Positions 30,522-41,598 are shown, counted from the stretch's first letter. The stretch: 64,000 nt of DNA from CAVQRC01 sp963715045 (GCA_963715045.1 CAVQRC010000006.1:62001-126000); one strand, 5' to 3'. Translations and numbers: made by a program. Notes: generated by a model not told the origin, from the sequence alone.

Positions 30522-31382
30522 ATGGTTGGCAACAACGCATGCATAACGCTCTTGTTGGGCTTCTTGCTAAACGCAGTTGCGTCCGAGCGGCAATCAATCA
30601 GACTGAGCGACGACCGGGACATTGCTGCGCGTCGACCGATCATCGTTGCCCATCGCGGCGGCGTCGTCTCAGCCAACGTCCCCGAATGCTCGTTGACGGC
30701 GATTCGATTGGCCGCCGACGCGGGCTACGACATGGTCGAACTCGATGTGCGAAAGAGCAGCGACGGCGTCCCGATGGTCTTTCACGATCGCAGCCTGCTG
30801 AAAGCGTGTGGCAAGAGCGGCCGCATTGCCGACTATACCGCGACGGAACTGGAGTCGATTACGTATCTAGCGGGAAGTACTGATCGCATCGTTCCCTTGG
30901 AAGCAGCGCTCGAGACGTGCCGACGCCTCGGTCTTGGCGTCATGCTGGATCTGAAGACAGGACAGGATTCGCGAGAATTTCTGGAATTGATCGACCGATT
31001 GTTGGTGGAATATGAGCTAACCGATTCTGCAATTTCCTTCTCAGGGAGCACCGCGGCCCGTCGCTTTTTGAAGCATGTCCGCTTTCCGCCCACGGATGCG
31101 GAAATGCAAAAACTGCGGGCAGGAGAGACGCTCGACCTCCGTCATCGCTTCTGGTTTGGCCTCCCAAGCCAACTGCGCCCGGGAGATGTGGTCAGACTGA
31201 AGTCTTGTGGGGCTCTCGTCATTCCTGCGATCAATACGTTTCGCTACCCTGCCGACAGGCATCTCGAAGCCGCGACGGATGACATCAAGCGACTCGCCAA
31301 GGAAGGCGTCGACGGCTTCCAAATCGACTCGGTCTATTTCTCGCTGTTGCGCTCTGCAGACTCGCTCTATTCCAACAGGTGA
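30522..31382 (+). CDS. Glycerophosphodiester phosphodiesterase (GDPD) family protein, exported
   Basis: 286 residues from ATG 30522 with GGAGG 9 bases upstream. A signal peptide (CITLLLGFLLNAVAS) is followed by the TIM-barrel motifs of GDPD: IIVAHRGGVVS, GYDMVELDVRKSSDGVPMV and FHDRSLL. The usual PENT is PECS here, but the metal-binding Glu of PE is retained, as are ELD and the two His. Towards the C-terminus GVDGFQIDSVYF closes the barrel. It should cleave glycerophosphodiesters outside the cytoplasm. Stand-alone gene. Confidence 0.85.
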   Translation: MVGNNACITLLLGFLLNAVASERQSIRLSDDRDIAARRPIIVAHRGGVVSANVPECSLTAIRLAADAGYDMVELDVRKSSDGVPMVFHDRSLLKACGKSGRIADYTATELESITYLAGSTDRIVPLEAALETCRRLGLGVMLDLKTGQDSREFLELIDRLLVEYELTDSAISFSGSTAARRFLKHVRFPPTDAEMQKLRAGETLDLRHRFWFGLPSQLRPGDVVRLKSCGALVIPAINTFRYPADRHLEAATDDIKRLAKEGVDGFQIDSVYFSLLRSADSLYSNR

Positions 31383-32342
31383 AGAATTAGAGCCGATCCA
31401 AAATTGGTTTCAGCAACCGAATTTACCGGGCGTGGGACGCGTTCACTCAGGTTCTGAAATAGGTGCGTAATCTCACGCCGTAGGAGCAGGCTTGGGGGCA
31501 TTTCTGCTTACGGTCGCATTCCCATTGCTCGCAGCCTGTTAGATGCTGCTGCATCTCTTCCTTTTCAGATCTCCACGAACCTTTACTTCTTTCGATAACC
31601 ATCCAGAATTGGCCGCATCGGTGACTCTCACCGCTGGCAACTTGATCAATTCCTAGACCGCTGAAGTTGGTCCAACTTCGGCGACTTCCGAATCTACCAA
31701 ATTCGCCGCGGTGATTCCGACCTCGATAGTTGTCGTGTGCGCACAAACACGCCCTCCTGAGGCAGATTGGAAGTAAGTCCTGTGCCCAGCAAGTAGAGCC
31801 GGATGTTCGGTTCATAAAGCCGATAGTCTCACGGGTTTCGGGGAATTTGATTTCCGAGACGGAAATTTGGGACAGATGAGCAATGAGTTATGGGGCAGAA
31901 TGGCCTGGGGGCGAAGGAAATCGAAAAAGAAACGTTCTCGGCATCTCTGATGGTCGTCAACGTGTAGCACCGGCGAATCAACGTTAGAATTAGGGGTACG
32001 GACCTCGGCTGTTTGCGAGGAAGCACCCTTTCGATCGTTTCGCAAGCTTCTTGCTGTGGGAAACTGGCTCGCATCGAGGCGGAGTTAACCAAGAGAGGTG
32101 GTTCGCGACAGGAATGAGCCGCTGACAAAGCGTGGCCGAGTCGCGTCGCGACGGGCGCCCTGATGAACCCGGCTAATCCGGAGCGCATAGTGGGCGGGAC
32201 GACTGAGGCGGAGGATTTCGCGATCGATCAAACGACCCATTTAGGTGCAACGACGATTGAACGTGGTGAGCTGGACGAGTTGAATCGTTGCCTGAGTGAA
32301 ACGTGTCCAGATAGACTGCATTACCGAGAGTGGGTGAAAGCT
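31383..32342. other. Long intergenic region, no gene I can support
   Basis: About 960 bases with lower GC than the neighbours, especially 31850-32050. A 122-codon minus-strand frame (31815-31447) has several Cys pairs (CEQWECDRKQKC) but no ribosome site and no family I know. It may be the remains of decayed DNA. Confidence 0.35.
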
Positions 32343-32891
32343 ATGGCAAACACGACTCACCAAATGACGGCCGATGAACTTGCATCGTTGCCGGACGATG
32401 GCAACCGGCACGAGCTTGTGGACGGAGTACTGCACATGATGTCACCCGCCGGTGGTCGCCATGGACGGATCGCGGGAAAGCTTTTTCTGCGGATCGGAAA
32501 CCACGTCGAACAAGGAAAACTCGGCGAGGTATTTGCGGCAGAAACTGGCTACCTTCTCAATCAAGACCCGGACACAGTGCGGGCTCCGGACGTTTCCTTT
32601 GTGTCTCTTGAGCGGCTCGGTGAGTTTGCCGACTACGCTGGCTACTTGCCACTCGCGCCCGATCTGGCTGCCGAAGTCGTCTCTCCGAGTGATGAATCGT
32701 CAAAGGTCGAATCCAAGGCGAAGGATTGGCTAAAAGCCGGAGTTCGCGTGGTACTGGTCGTGGATCCCCAAACCAAGTCAATTCGTGAGTATCGATCGCT
32801 GTCTGAGATCCGTGTCTACAAGGACGGGACCATCGACCTACGGGACATCTTGCCTGAGTTTGAGCTCGATGTTGCCGAGTTGTTTGCATAG
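32343..32891 (+). CDS. Uma2 family (DUF820) PD-(D/E)xK endonuclease-like protein
   Basis: 182 residues. LPDDGNRHELVDGVLHMMSPAG at the N-terminus and RAPDVSFVS, LAAEVVSPSD, KAKDWLKAGVRVVLVVDP further on are the standard Uma2 motifs, with Asp, Glu and Lys in the restriction-endonuclease-like core. The biological target is unknown for the family, which is strongly expanded in cyanobacteria and planctomycetes. The ATG at 32343 gives the usual length; the open frame extends upstream without a better start. Confidence 0.85.
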   Translation: MANTTHQMTADELASLPDDGNRHELVDGVLHMMSPAGGRHGRIAGKLFLRIGNHVEQGKLGEVFAAETGYLLNQDPDTVRAPDVSFVSLERLGEFADYAGYLPLAPDLAAEVVSPSDESSKVESKAKDWLKAGVRVVLVVDPQTKSIREYRSLSEIRVYKDGTIDLRDILPEFELDVAELFA

Positions 32892-33235
32892 TCTCTTAAG
32901 TGTTCCATTTGACCACCGTTTTGTGGGACTCGTTCGCGGTGGCTGTTAGTCGACGGTTGAGCGGACAGGACGTCCTGAGTCCGTCAGCAAATGCAGCGGT
33001 GTCGCATCCAGGCAGATACCGCTTGAAGTTTCGTGCCGCTGGAGCGTGCTTCGGGTGTATCGACTTCGGCAAGCTTGGCCGGTTCCTGAACGGCACACTT
33101 CCTGTTCGTTGGGGCTCATTCGGGCGAGGTTTGCAGGAAACGGACCAATCTGCAGGGGTGCTCACCACCGCCTGCAGGAGGGCTCCTGAGCTTCCTGCGG
33201 GCGGGTGTCCACTGCTGGCAGTTCGAGCAGACTCA

Positions 33236-33530
33236 TTGAGTCAGCCTCATGGGAACCGTGCCATCGCCCGTTATTTCGCCGTCATCAAAGCTAGACCAAT
33301 CCGTTCCGTGATGCCTTCCCTCTGGACTGTCGCAGCTGCTGTCGATCAGGATGTCTTTGCCTCTCACGGGCACTCGAACGAGACCGCCCATGCGGCCGTA
33401 ACTCCGATCCTGTGGCCCATCGGGCAGCGTTTCGCAGTTGGCTCCACCCTTCCATGTCCGTCCGCCATCGTCGCTTGAGGCATTCAGCTGGGGTTCGCTG
33501 CAACAGCGATCAAGTCCCAACGCTGGCCAC
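33236..33530 (-). pseudogene. Remnant of an exo-alpha-sialidase (BNR/Asp-box) gene
   Basis: The minus-strand frame reads EPQLNASSDDGGRTWKGG, containing a perfect Asp-box S-x-D-x-G-x-T-W, then YGRMGGLVRVP, DSPEGRHHGT and a second, damaged box (SSFDDGEIT). This is the middle of a sialidase-like beta-propeller. No signal peptide, other blades or catalytic arginines are found on either side, so it is a fragment. The surrounding 32892-33644 shows nothing else. Confidence 0.5.
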
Positions 33531-33644
33531 GATCGCGTTGTAGATCGGTATCCGGCACCGCGATGGGTGGGCATCGCGTCATGAATTCACCCTGCACTTT
33601 GAGTCCCCGCACTGCGTCGCCATCAAGGGCTGCGTGTCTGCCGG

Positions 33645-35006
33645 TTACAACTCGCTCCAGACCCCGGCCTGGGGGGCGAGGAAATAGCCGTCCTGGTCGG
33701 CCTTGACCGGCGGCGGACTGTCGTAGTTCAGGTCGTCAAGGTAATCGCAGAACTGGAAGCTCGAGTTCGTGATCTGGTCCCAGGTGACGCGTTGATTCGT
33801 ATGGGCGGCGGCCCGCCCCATCAATGCGGCGTAGTCGGCGTAAACAGCCCGGCGGGCTTCGTTGTGAGGCTTGTCGTTGCGAATGCTGTCGATGAAATCG
33901 ATCCACTCGTAGTCCCACGGATTGTGCTCGTCGGGAGTCGGCGACCAGGCGATCTGGTCCTCTGAAATCCGCTGGTCTTTGAACATGTGTACGGTCGCCT
34001 TGTGGATATTGCCGGAGAATTGTCCGGCGCGGTTCGCTCCGTGAACGAACGTGGCGAATTCCTGATGGCCCTTGAGCGCCCGGCGGAAACCGCAAAACGC
34101 CTTCTTGCCGTTGGGGAACGTGTATTCCATCGAGTAGATGTCGATGTTCTGGCCATGATCCTTGCTGCCGACCTCGCGGCCTCCCATCCCGTGGCAGGAA
34201 ACGGGCCAGTCATCCATCAGCCAGCAGCATTCGTCGATCTGGTGAATCAGGTTGTCGACCATGTGTCCCGAGCCGACCCACAGGAGATGAATCCTGCCAA
34301 AGTCGAACTGCTCAATCAGGTCATTGGACTTCGGGCCCATGTCGCCCATCCAGCTGCGGCCCGTCAGCCGGTTCGCCCGCACGTACTGGAGGTCTCCCAT
34401 CTCGCCGCCGCGGATCTTTTCGATCAGCGCCGCGCGGGCCGGAGAGTGCCGGCATTGCAGGCCCGCCGCGATCTTGGCGCCGGTTTTGTCAGCGGCTTCT
34501 GCCGCTTGCAGCATCCGCCGCAACCCGGCGGGATCGCAGGCGAACGGTTTCTCCATGAAGACATGGATGCCCTTGGCGACGGCATATTCAACATGGACGG
34601 GGCGAATGTAAGGTCGGGTCGTGCAGAGGGCGATGTCGCCCGGTTTGAGCACATCAATCGCGTCCTTGTAGGCGTCGAAACCGAGGAATTTGCGATCGGA
34701 CGCAACGTCGATGTGCTCGGCGTAGTCTCGCTTGAGCACCTTCAGCTTGCCTTCGATCCGTTGTGCGTGCAGATCCGCCATGGCGTACAGTTTGATCGGC
34801 CCTTGCGAGCTCGTGTTGAGGGCGTTGGCGACGGCACCGGTCCCGCGTCCGCCGCAACCGATCAGGGCAAGTCGAATCGTGTTGTCCTCGGCGGCATGGA
34901 CGGCCGGCGCCGCGAAACCCATCGCTGCCGTTCCGGCCACCAACACACTACTGCGGCGAAGAAAATGTCGTCGGTTGGGACTTGATGGGCTGCTTTCGTT
35001 GGCCAC
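33645..35006 (-). CDS. Gfo/Idh/MocA family oxidoreductase with Tat signal
   Basis: 453 residues from GTG 35006, fixed by AGGAG 7 bases upstream; an upstream ATG frame adds nothing recognisable. The N-terminus has a twin-arginine motif (NRRHFLRRSSVLVAG) and an Ala-rich cleavage region. The Rossmann part follows: IRLALIGCGGRGTGAVANAL, ALCTTRPYIRPVHVEYAV and HVFMEKPFACD, the EKP motif of the family. The C-terminal GFO_IDH_MocA domain includes HLLWVGSGHMVDNLIHQIDEC. Planctomycetes carry many such exported sugar-type oxidoreductases; substrate unknown. The cofactor would be NAD(P), loaded before export. Stand-alone. Confidence 0.88.
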   Translation of the reverse strand: MANESSPSSPNRRHFLRRSSVLVAGTAAMGFAAPAVHAAEDNTIRLALIGCGGRGTGAVANALNTSSQGPIKLYAMADLHAQRIEGKLKVLKRDYAEHIDVASDRKFLGFDAYKDAIDVLKPGDIALCTTRPYIRPVHVEYAVAKGIHVFMEKPFACDPAGLRRMLQAAEAADKTGAKIAAGLQCRHSPARAALIEKIRGGEMGDLQYVRANRLTGRSWMGDMGPKSNDLIEQFDFGRIHLLWVGSGHMVDNLIHQIDECCWLMDDWPVSCHGMGGREVGSKDHGQNIDIYSMEYTFPNGKKAFCGFRRALKGHQEFATFVHGANRAGQFSGNIHKATVHMFKDQRISEDQIAWSPTPDEHNPWDYEWIDFIDSIRNDKPHNEARRAVYADYAALMGRAAAHTNQRVTWDQITNSSFQFCDYLDDLNYDSPPPVKADQDGYFLAPQAGVWSEL

Positions 35007-35283
35007 GGGAACTCTCCTTGTGTTCTGGACTGTGCGAAACGGACACACCGAATGGGCAGAACCGCACGCCGACTTTCGATCGATGATCTTCCCGTTGAGA
35101 GCGAAACGTTGGCGGCCGGTCTGTCCGAATCGGTCGAGACCGGCGGTCCCTTGACTGCCTTCGCGTTCGCTCACCACAGCTCAGCGAATGCTGTACCAAC
35201 GCTTACGAGGGCTACGCGCGGCCGACCTTCTGCGGGGGCTGTTCGCGTCCAGGCGAGACCAACCACGTTGGTCGGGCTGCCGC

Positions 35284-38200
35284 CTATTGGCCCTGATCTT
35301 TAGGAGCGAATGCCATGGATGTCTGGAGCGCGTAGTGGCAGACGCAGCTTGCGCTGGCTTCGGGAATCAGCACCAGCCCACCGGCGGGAATAATGTTGAT
35401 CCAGCAACCGGGGCGACTGGGGGCGAGCGACCGATAGCGGTTGCCGGTCCCCGACGCGGCAAGATCGAGAAGGGTTGGCGTCCCGGCGCGAAAGAAGAGA
35501 CAGTCGCCGGCACCGGACATCGTTCCGCATCCATGGCCGGGCCGATCGATCGCCCAGGCGGGTGACTCGCCGGCGGGAAAAACGCGTTCGCCCGAATCGA
35601 GGGCATAGATCGCCGGTTCACATACGATTCTGTCGCGGAGCACAACAGGATGCTGGACCTGCTCGCCATGCGAAAAGGCGTCGGGTTTCTGACGGGCATG
35701 CTCGGCGGTCCACTTTCGTTCTCCCGAGGATTGTTCGAAGACGGCGATTCGATAAATCGAATCGTTGTCGCGGGTGAGCGAGCCGCTGGCGATCAGCAAT
35801 TCTTCAGAAGCCTGCAGATAGAGAATATTGCGGCAGGCCGTCAGCCATTCGTCGAGGGGTCGCTCGAAGACGACCTGCCCGTCGCGCGGATCCAGACAGA
35901 CCAGGACGGGATGGTGTGGCATGAATTCGGCGAGCGTGATTTGCCCCGTGGGATGCTCGCGGAGCGCCGCGTCGTGCGAGGCGACGAAGAACAACCGCTC
36001 AGCCGTGAGACAGATCGTGGGATGCAGAATCGTGGCATCATACTGCCAGAGCAGTTTCTGCCGGGCAGGATCGCAACGCCATAGCGACCTGCTGGTCACC
36101 AGTCCGACTGCGTTGTTGTAATCGACGTCGATTTGTTCTCGGCTCGCGACACGGCGGGCAGCGGCGGACCGCATGCAGGAGCCGACGACCGTTGCCCCGT
36201 GGCGGGCGACGTAACCCCAGACGGAGTCGCTGCCGAAGCCGAGTTGACTGAGCGGCAGGCGATCGGCCACGACGCCTGCGGAGACATCGATCGTCCACAG
36301 TTCGTCTTCGACCGCGACGTCGAGGACCTCGCCGTCGTCGCTGAGAGACATGTAGCCGCAATCATACGGAACCGAGTAGCGTTGGGAGCGGGGGACTTCG
36401 AGCTGCCAGGACTCGGTTCCGTTGTAGGCATCGATGGCGATCACCAGGTCTTCCCCGGGTACGATCAGGCGTCCTGCCGCCGACAGCGGAGCGGGGGCCC
36501 GCAAGTGTCGATCGACCATGTGACTCGGGCCTGGACCGCCGAACCATTGCAGCGCCAGTTCGGCCGCGACGCGTCGATCTCCACTCGCGGCCGTATTGGC
36601 CGTATTGGCATACTGATGCGTCCAGCTGCCGGCTCCCTCGAGTGGTTCGCGGCGCGTCGGTTCACGATCGTCCAGCCAGGCCACTCCACCGCAGGGACGC
36701 ACGATTCGTTGCACTTCATCCCGAGGCCAGGGCCACGTGGACATTTCGCGGAGTCGCTCGGTGGCCACGACCAGGTTGGCAAAGCAGCTTGTCAGGGGCA
36801 GGTCGCCCGGCCGCACATGCACCGCCGCGACCCGGTCGCCGTAGCGTCCCTGACGCTGCCAGCGGTCGCGGAACGCGGCAAGGTCTTCGCCGCGTTCATC
36901 GATGACCAGCAGTTCCAATTCAGTGGACGCCAGCAACGTGTCGACGAGGGCGTCGTCATCGCAGCCGAGAATCAATCCGTAACCGCGTCGCGATCCGGTC
37001 GACTGTTGAAGTACCTCGCCGTAGTCCGGAAGCGAGTGTTGCGATGCGGTCATGTTTCGCGCGACGGGCTCTACGGCCGGGGAGGTCTCGGCGGTGGTAG
37101 TAAGCGACGACGGCCGCCCCGCTTGATCCTGGCCGCGGAATGCCTGCAGGCGACCTTCGGTGGTACCCACAACGAGGTGCCCGGCTCCGATCGCCAGGGC
37201 GGCAACTTCTCCGTCGACCGTCAGTTTCGCAACCTGTTCGCCCGTTTCGAGTCGCAGCAGCGTTACCTGGTTGCCGGCTGCGGCAAACACATGACGATCG
37301 CTGACGGCCAGGGCCCCGGTTGCCGAGGTCTGGGATTGCCAGACGCGGCTGGCAATCCGCTCGTCCTCCCACTTCTTGAGTTCGGCGGACAACGCGGCGG
37401 TGATTTCTGCCGGTCGTCTTCCGAGGCGGTCCGGCGTTGCAGCTTCTGTTCGAGCGATTCGAGTCGGGTTCGGCAACGGGCGATTTCGCGGGCCGCTCGA
37501 TTGAACCGTTTGCGATCGATCGCGATGCAGTGGTTGCGGCTGGCCAGCACGATCACGTGGGGCGTAACACAAACCTGCTCTGCCTGGACGGAAATGAGCG
37601 ATTGCCCGCTCGCGACGTCGGCCAGGGCGAGCGTGCCATCGTTGCCGGGACCGGAGAGTAATTCGTAGTTGGTGGCGACGGCGTAGGTACCGGCTGCGCC
37701 CGGGTACCGTCCCAACGGGCTTCCGTCATCACGGCGGAAGACCGCCGGCGTTGCCCGACCGGTCGGTGCGAACAGGACATCGTCTCCGGAGAGCAGATAA
37801 CCTTGTAGCGAGAATTCGCTGCGGCGGACCCATTGCTGCTCTCCCGTCTCGGCAGAAAGACGATGCAGAAAGACGCCTTGCGTCGGATACAACCCGGCGG
37901 CGGTGATGACCGTGTCTCCGTCGACGAGAACGCCGGATCTGGCGGGCCATGCCGAGATGACCCGGCCGTTGCCGGGCAATAGTCGATGTTCGGGGGCGAG
38001 GCGTGTTTTCCACACCTGCTGACCGGTCGTCGCGTCGAGGGCGTATGCGTGGCCATCATCGCCAGCAATGAACACTTTGGCGTTGGCGACGGCGGGGGCG
38101 TATCGCAGCGGACCGTCGGCCGTGAACTGCCAACGCAGCGTGCCCGTCGCGAGGTCGATCGCGCGGATGCTGTCATCGGCTGAGGAAGCAAAGTACACGG

Positions 38201-38523
38201 TCTGTTCGTCGAGGATCGGATGAAACGCGTGGTCGTCGACGACCCGCGGCTTCAGGGATGCGAGTCGCTGCCACAAGCTGCCGCGAGCCGGAGGCGGCCA
38301 GGCAGGCCGAGGTGGGAGACGCGGGGCGAAGGTCCAGGCGGGCTCGAAATCGGCAGGAGTGTCGACCGGCAGGTAACCGCTGCGCTGGTTGTCGCCACGA
38401 AACGCCGACCACGTCGCGGCCGGAGCGTGGATGGGGGCGATCGCGAGGGTGGTCCATGTCAGGATCAGGATCCGCGTGGCTCGTAGTCGCGACAGATCTA
38501 CGTGCAGCAGTCTTGGTGTGCAT
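35284..38523 (-). CDS. PQQ-like beta-propeller protein with an embedded Rossmann (methyltransferase-like) domain (frame broken)
   Basis: About 1,070 residues when frame changes at about 38480 and about 37430 are repaired. Signal region RILILTWTTLAIAPIHAPA, then WSAFRGDN. The first propeller shows PQQ-type blades: TVYFASSADDSIRAIDLATG, HAYALDATTGQQVW. After a coiled linker a second propeller begins (AVSDRHVFAAAGNQVTLL). In the middle is GYGLILGCDDDALVDTLLA...ELLVIDERG, which reads like a SAM-methyltransferase glycine-loop domain, then a third set of blades up to the end. No PQQ ligands can be assigned. Such fusions are common in planctomycetes and uncharacterised. The start is uncertain: ATG 38523 requires the first frame change. 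Confidence 0.65.
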
Positions 38524-38570
38524 GCCAGGGGATTCTATGCGAATTGCGATTCGTCCGCGAATCGGTCGCA

Positions 38571-39620
38571 AAGCCCGGCATTTGGGGCCGGTGGCCCGGG
38601 TGGTGACGAGGATCGCCGGTCAGGCAGCGGTGGTTGCGGTGGCTTGCTTTAGCACCCGAATGCCGGGATTTTCTGGCCCGCGTGAGAGCTGCGGCGGTGG
38701 GAGGGTTTTCAGGCAGGCGTATCGGGGTGTCCGGGCGGTTGGTGCACCAGTCCGGCCGTGGCCGCGGGAAGAAGCCCGGCTTTTTGCGTGCGGGTTCGGA
38801 GCGGGCAGGCCGCGGAAAAAGCCGGGCTTCGCGCAAAGCCCGGCATTTGGTGACCGGTGGCCCGGGTGGTGATGAAGATCGCCGATTGGCAGCGGTGGTT
38901 GCGGTGTCGTGCTGCAGCACCCGAATGCCGGGATTTTCTGGCCCGCGTGAGTACCGCGGCGGTGGGAGGGTTTTCAGGCAGGCGAATCGGGTGTCCGGGC
39001 GGTTGGTACACCATCCGGCCGTGGCCGCGGGAAGAAGCCCGGCTTTTTGCGTGTGGGTTCCGAGCGGGCAGGTTACGGAAAAAGCCGGGCTTCGGGCAAA
39101 GCCCGGCATTTGGGACCGGTGGCCCGGGTGGTGATGAGGATCGCGATTGGCAGCGGTGGTTGCGGTGGCGTGCCGCAGCACCCGAATGCCGGGATTTTCT
39201 GGCCCGCGTGAGAACCGCGGCGGTGGGAGGGTTCTCAGGCAGGCGTATCGGGGTGTCGGGGCGGTTGGTACACGATCCGGCCGTGGCCGCGGGAAGAATC
39301 CCGGCTTTTTGCGTGCGGGTTCAGAGCGGGCAGATTACGGAAAAAGCCGGGCTTCGGGCAAAGCCCGGCATTTGGTGCCGGTGGCCCGGATGGTGAAGAG
39401 GATCGCCAGTGGCAGCGGTGGTTGCGGTGTTGTGCCGCAGCACCCGAATGCCGGGATTTTCGGCCCGCGTGAGAGCTGCGGCGGTGGGAGGGTTTTCAGG
39501 CAGGCGTATCGGGGTTCGGGGCGGTTGGTGCACGATCCGGCCGTTGCCGCGGGAAGAATCCCGGAGGATTGGCGGGCGGGCCGCGGAGCGGGCAGGCTTC
39601 CGGCATAAGCCGGGCTTCGG
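38571..39620. repeat. Four tandem copies of a 262-265 bp GC-rich repeat with nested hairpins
   Basis: Copies begin at 38571, 38836, 39099 and 39361. Each holds three arms: A AAGCCCGGCTTTTT (38772-38785 in the first copy), B AAAAAGCCGGGCTT (38816-38829) and C AAGCCCGGCA (38836 on). B is the exact complement of A and also pairs with C, so two exclusive hairpins can form. Open frames cross the repeats on both strands but have no ribosome sites or domains. It lies between the HD-GYP gene end and the start of the propeller gene, both on the minus strand. Confidence 0.9.
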
Positions 39621-39638
39621 GGGAGGGCGACAGGGGCG

Positions 39639-40409
39639 TCAGACGCGTTCTGCGTCGACAAACTGCTCGATTTCCGGCCGTGCATTCAGCAACGTGTTGA
39701 CCACTTCCGCGTCCCACTGCCGGCCGGCCCCGTCCTGCAGCTTCTGAAAGATCTCTTCCAGGGGGAGGCCCCGATTGTAGGGACGGTCGTGTGCCATGGC
39801 GTCAAACGCGTCGGCGACGGCGCAGATCCGTGCCAGCAGAGGCGTCTCGGTGCCGACCAGAGCGGACGGGTAGCCGGTCCCGTCCCAGGCTTCATGATGA
39901 TGCAGCACCACCGGCAAGACGCCCTCGAGCTGCTCGATTCCGCGCAACATGCGGTAGCCGAGCTCCGGATGCTGCTGCATCTGGCGATACTCGCCTCCGG
40001 TAAGCGTCGAGGGCTTGCGTAGGATCCGATCGTCGATCCCGATTTTTCCGATGTCGTGGAGCAGGCCAGCCAGATAGCACCGCTCGAGATCTTCGTGGTC
40101 GAGGCCGAGCTTTCTGGCGATCAGAACGGAGAGTCGGGCCACCCGCTCGCTATGTCCGCAAGTGTTGGGATCTTTGGCGTCGATTGCGGCCGTCAGGGCC
40201 CGCACGACTTCCTGAAGCAGCCGGGCCGGATCGCGGTACAGCTCGGAGCGTGCGGGGTAAGGATCCTGACCGGCGACGGCCGGGAAATCGTAATCCAGCA
40301 GCGCGGTTCTCAACTGGTCCTGAATCTGCTCCAGGAGCTGGAGTTCTCGATCCGCGGAGGTCGGCTGCGACGGGGGACGCGAGTTGCGGTGAGTCACGGC
40401 AGGTGCCAC
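39639..40409 (-). CDS. HD-GYP domain phosphodiesterase
   Basis: 256 residues. After an N-terminal helical region comes the HD-GYP domain: AKDPNTCGHSERVA, LLHDIGKIGIDDRIL (HD metal ligands and the GKIGI segment), VVLHHHEAWDGTGYP (HHxxxxGxGYP, giving the GYP triplet as GYP). By family it cleaves cyclic di-GMP using two or three metals. There is no receiver or sensor domain, so control must come from elsewhere. The tandem repeat block lies immediately downstream. Confidence 0.9.
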   Translation of the reverse strand: MAPAVTHRNSRPPSQPTSADRELQLLEQIQDQLRTALLDYDFPAVAGQDPYPARSELYRDPARLLQEVVRALTAAIDAKDPNTCGHSERVARLSVLIARKLGLDHEDLERCYLAGLLHDIGKIGIDDRILRKPSTLTGGEYRQMQQHPELGYRMLRGIEQLEGVLPVVLHHHEAWDGTGYPSALVGTETPLLARICAVADAFDAMAHDRPYNRGLPLEEIFQKLQDGAGRQWDAEVVNTLLNARPEIEQFVDAERV

Positions 40410-40567
40410 GAAGAAGGGGTGCAGTTGTTGTCCAGCTGCCCCGCTGAAAGTTAGGTCAACGAAGGCGGGTAGCAGGTCCCAAAATGCCTATCCGAAGGAG
40501 GAGCGAGACGCCCCGACGGCCGGTTTACGCAGGCTGTGCGGGTGGTATCGAGAGGCCGCTGGCCGCG

Positions 40568-41598
40568 TCAATCCTCACCGATCTTGCGATCCTTGATCCG
40601 GCGGCGGAAGCGAATGCTGGCTTGCCACAGGAGTTGTCGATCTTCGGGGCTGAGGGCGTCGAGGCTTGATTCGTGGAGCCTGGCGAGGACATCGTCAAGC
40701 CGATCGTCTTCGTTGACATCGGCCTCGGGATGGGATTCCTCATGCTGAGAGGAGAGAGGGACTGCCATTTCTCGACCAGAACGGCGTTCTCTTCGTTGAT
40801 TTCTTCAAAGATGATGTCTTCGATCGCGGGCCGCGCCCGCAGGGCAATGTCTTCCGCGTTGCCCAGCGTCAGTTCAAGTCGTTCCCGGTCACGGCGAGCG
40901 CTGAACATCAGAAACACGGCCAGGGCGGCAATCGGCAGGGAGATCGGAACGGCTGCATCGCCCTCTAAGGCATGCCGCGTCGACCAGGCGAGGATCAGTA
41001 ACGCGATGCCGATCGCCATGGCCACGCGATAGGTGTAGATGATGGCCGAGGGACGCCCGACGGCCGGACGCAACAGGGATCTCAGGATCAGGCCACCATC
41101 GAAGGGAAAGGCGGGAAGCAAGTTGGCCAGGAACAGCAGGCCGTTGATCCAGACGGCCAGTTCGAGGCCCATCATGGGCCACCCGCCACTGTTGAATGGA
41201 TTCAGCCACTGAGCCGGCTGAAAGTTGAAGAGGGCAACCACACCCAACAGGAATACCGCCAGGAACAGATTCACGGCCGGTCCCGCTGCCGCCGCAATCC
41301 ATTCTTGCCGCAGTCGGGACGGGAGCGACACTTGAGTCAATCCGCCGAACGGTCCGAGCACGATCTGGTCGACTCGTCCGCCCAGCCGCAGGCCGGCCAC
41401 AATATGCCCGAGCTCGTGGAAAACGACACTCACCAGCAGGATCGCCAGCACGGCCAGGCCGGTCTCTACCAGGCCGTCATCTTCACGCGCGCCCAGGAAC
41501 AGCACGATCAGGGCCATGATCAGAAACAGGGCATGTACCCGCAGCGGGATACCCCGCCAACGCCCTAAGCCGAGGCTCCAATCCGCGACGTCATGCAT
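40568..41598 (-). CDS. Site-2 protease family (M50) membrane metalloprotease (frame broken near 40755)
   Basis: About 342 residues. FHELGHIVAGLRLGG carries the HExxH zinc site, and LLPAFPFDGG the N/D-x-D-G third ligand motif. Five to six membrane helices are visible, starting LIMALIVLFLGA. After VEKWQSLS the frame changes within CCCTCTCTCCTCTC; the continuation in the other frame ends DDVLARLHESSLDALSPEDR, the usual tail for this planctomycete group. It should cleave membrane-embedded substrates such as anti-sigma factors; the target is unknown. Confidence 0.82.

Noticed and set aside
31447..31815. 122-codon minus-strand gene with Cys pairs
   Set aside because: No ribosome site, no family, and low-GC surroundings; kept only as a note in the gap entry.
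36133..37668. 511-codon plus-strand frame opposite the propeller protein
   Set aside because: No domain, and the minus strand shows clear propeller blades.
38634..39396. Long open frames on both strands across the 263-bp repeats
   Set aside because: They exist in several frames at once, repeat with the DNA unit, and have no ribosome site or domain; they are by-products of GC-rich repeats.
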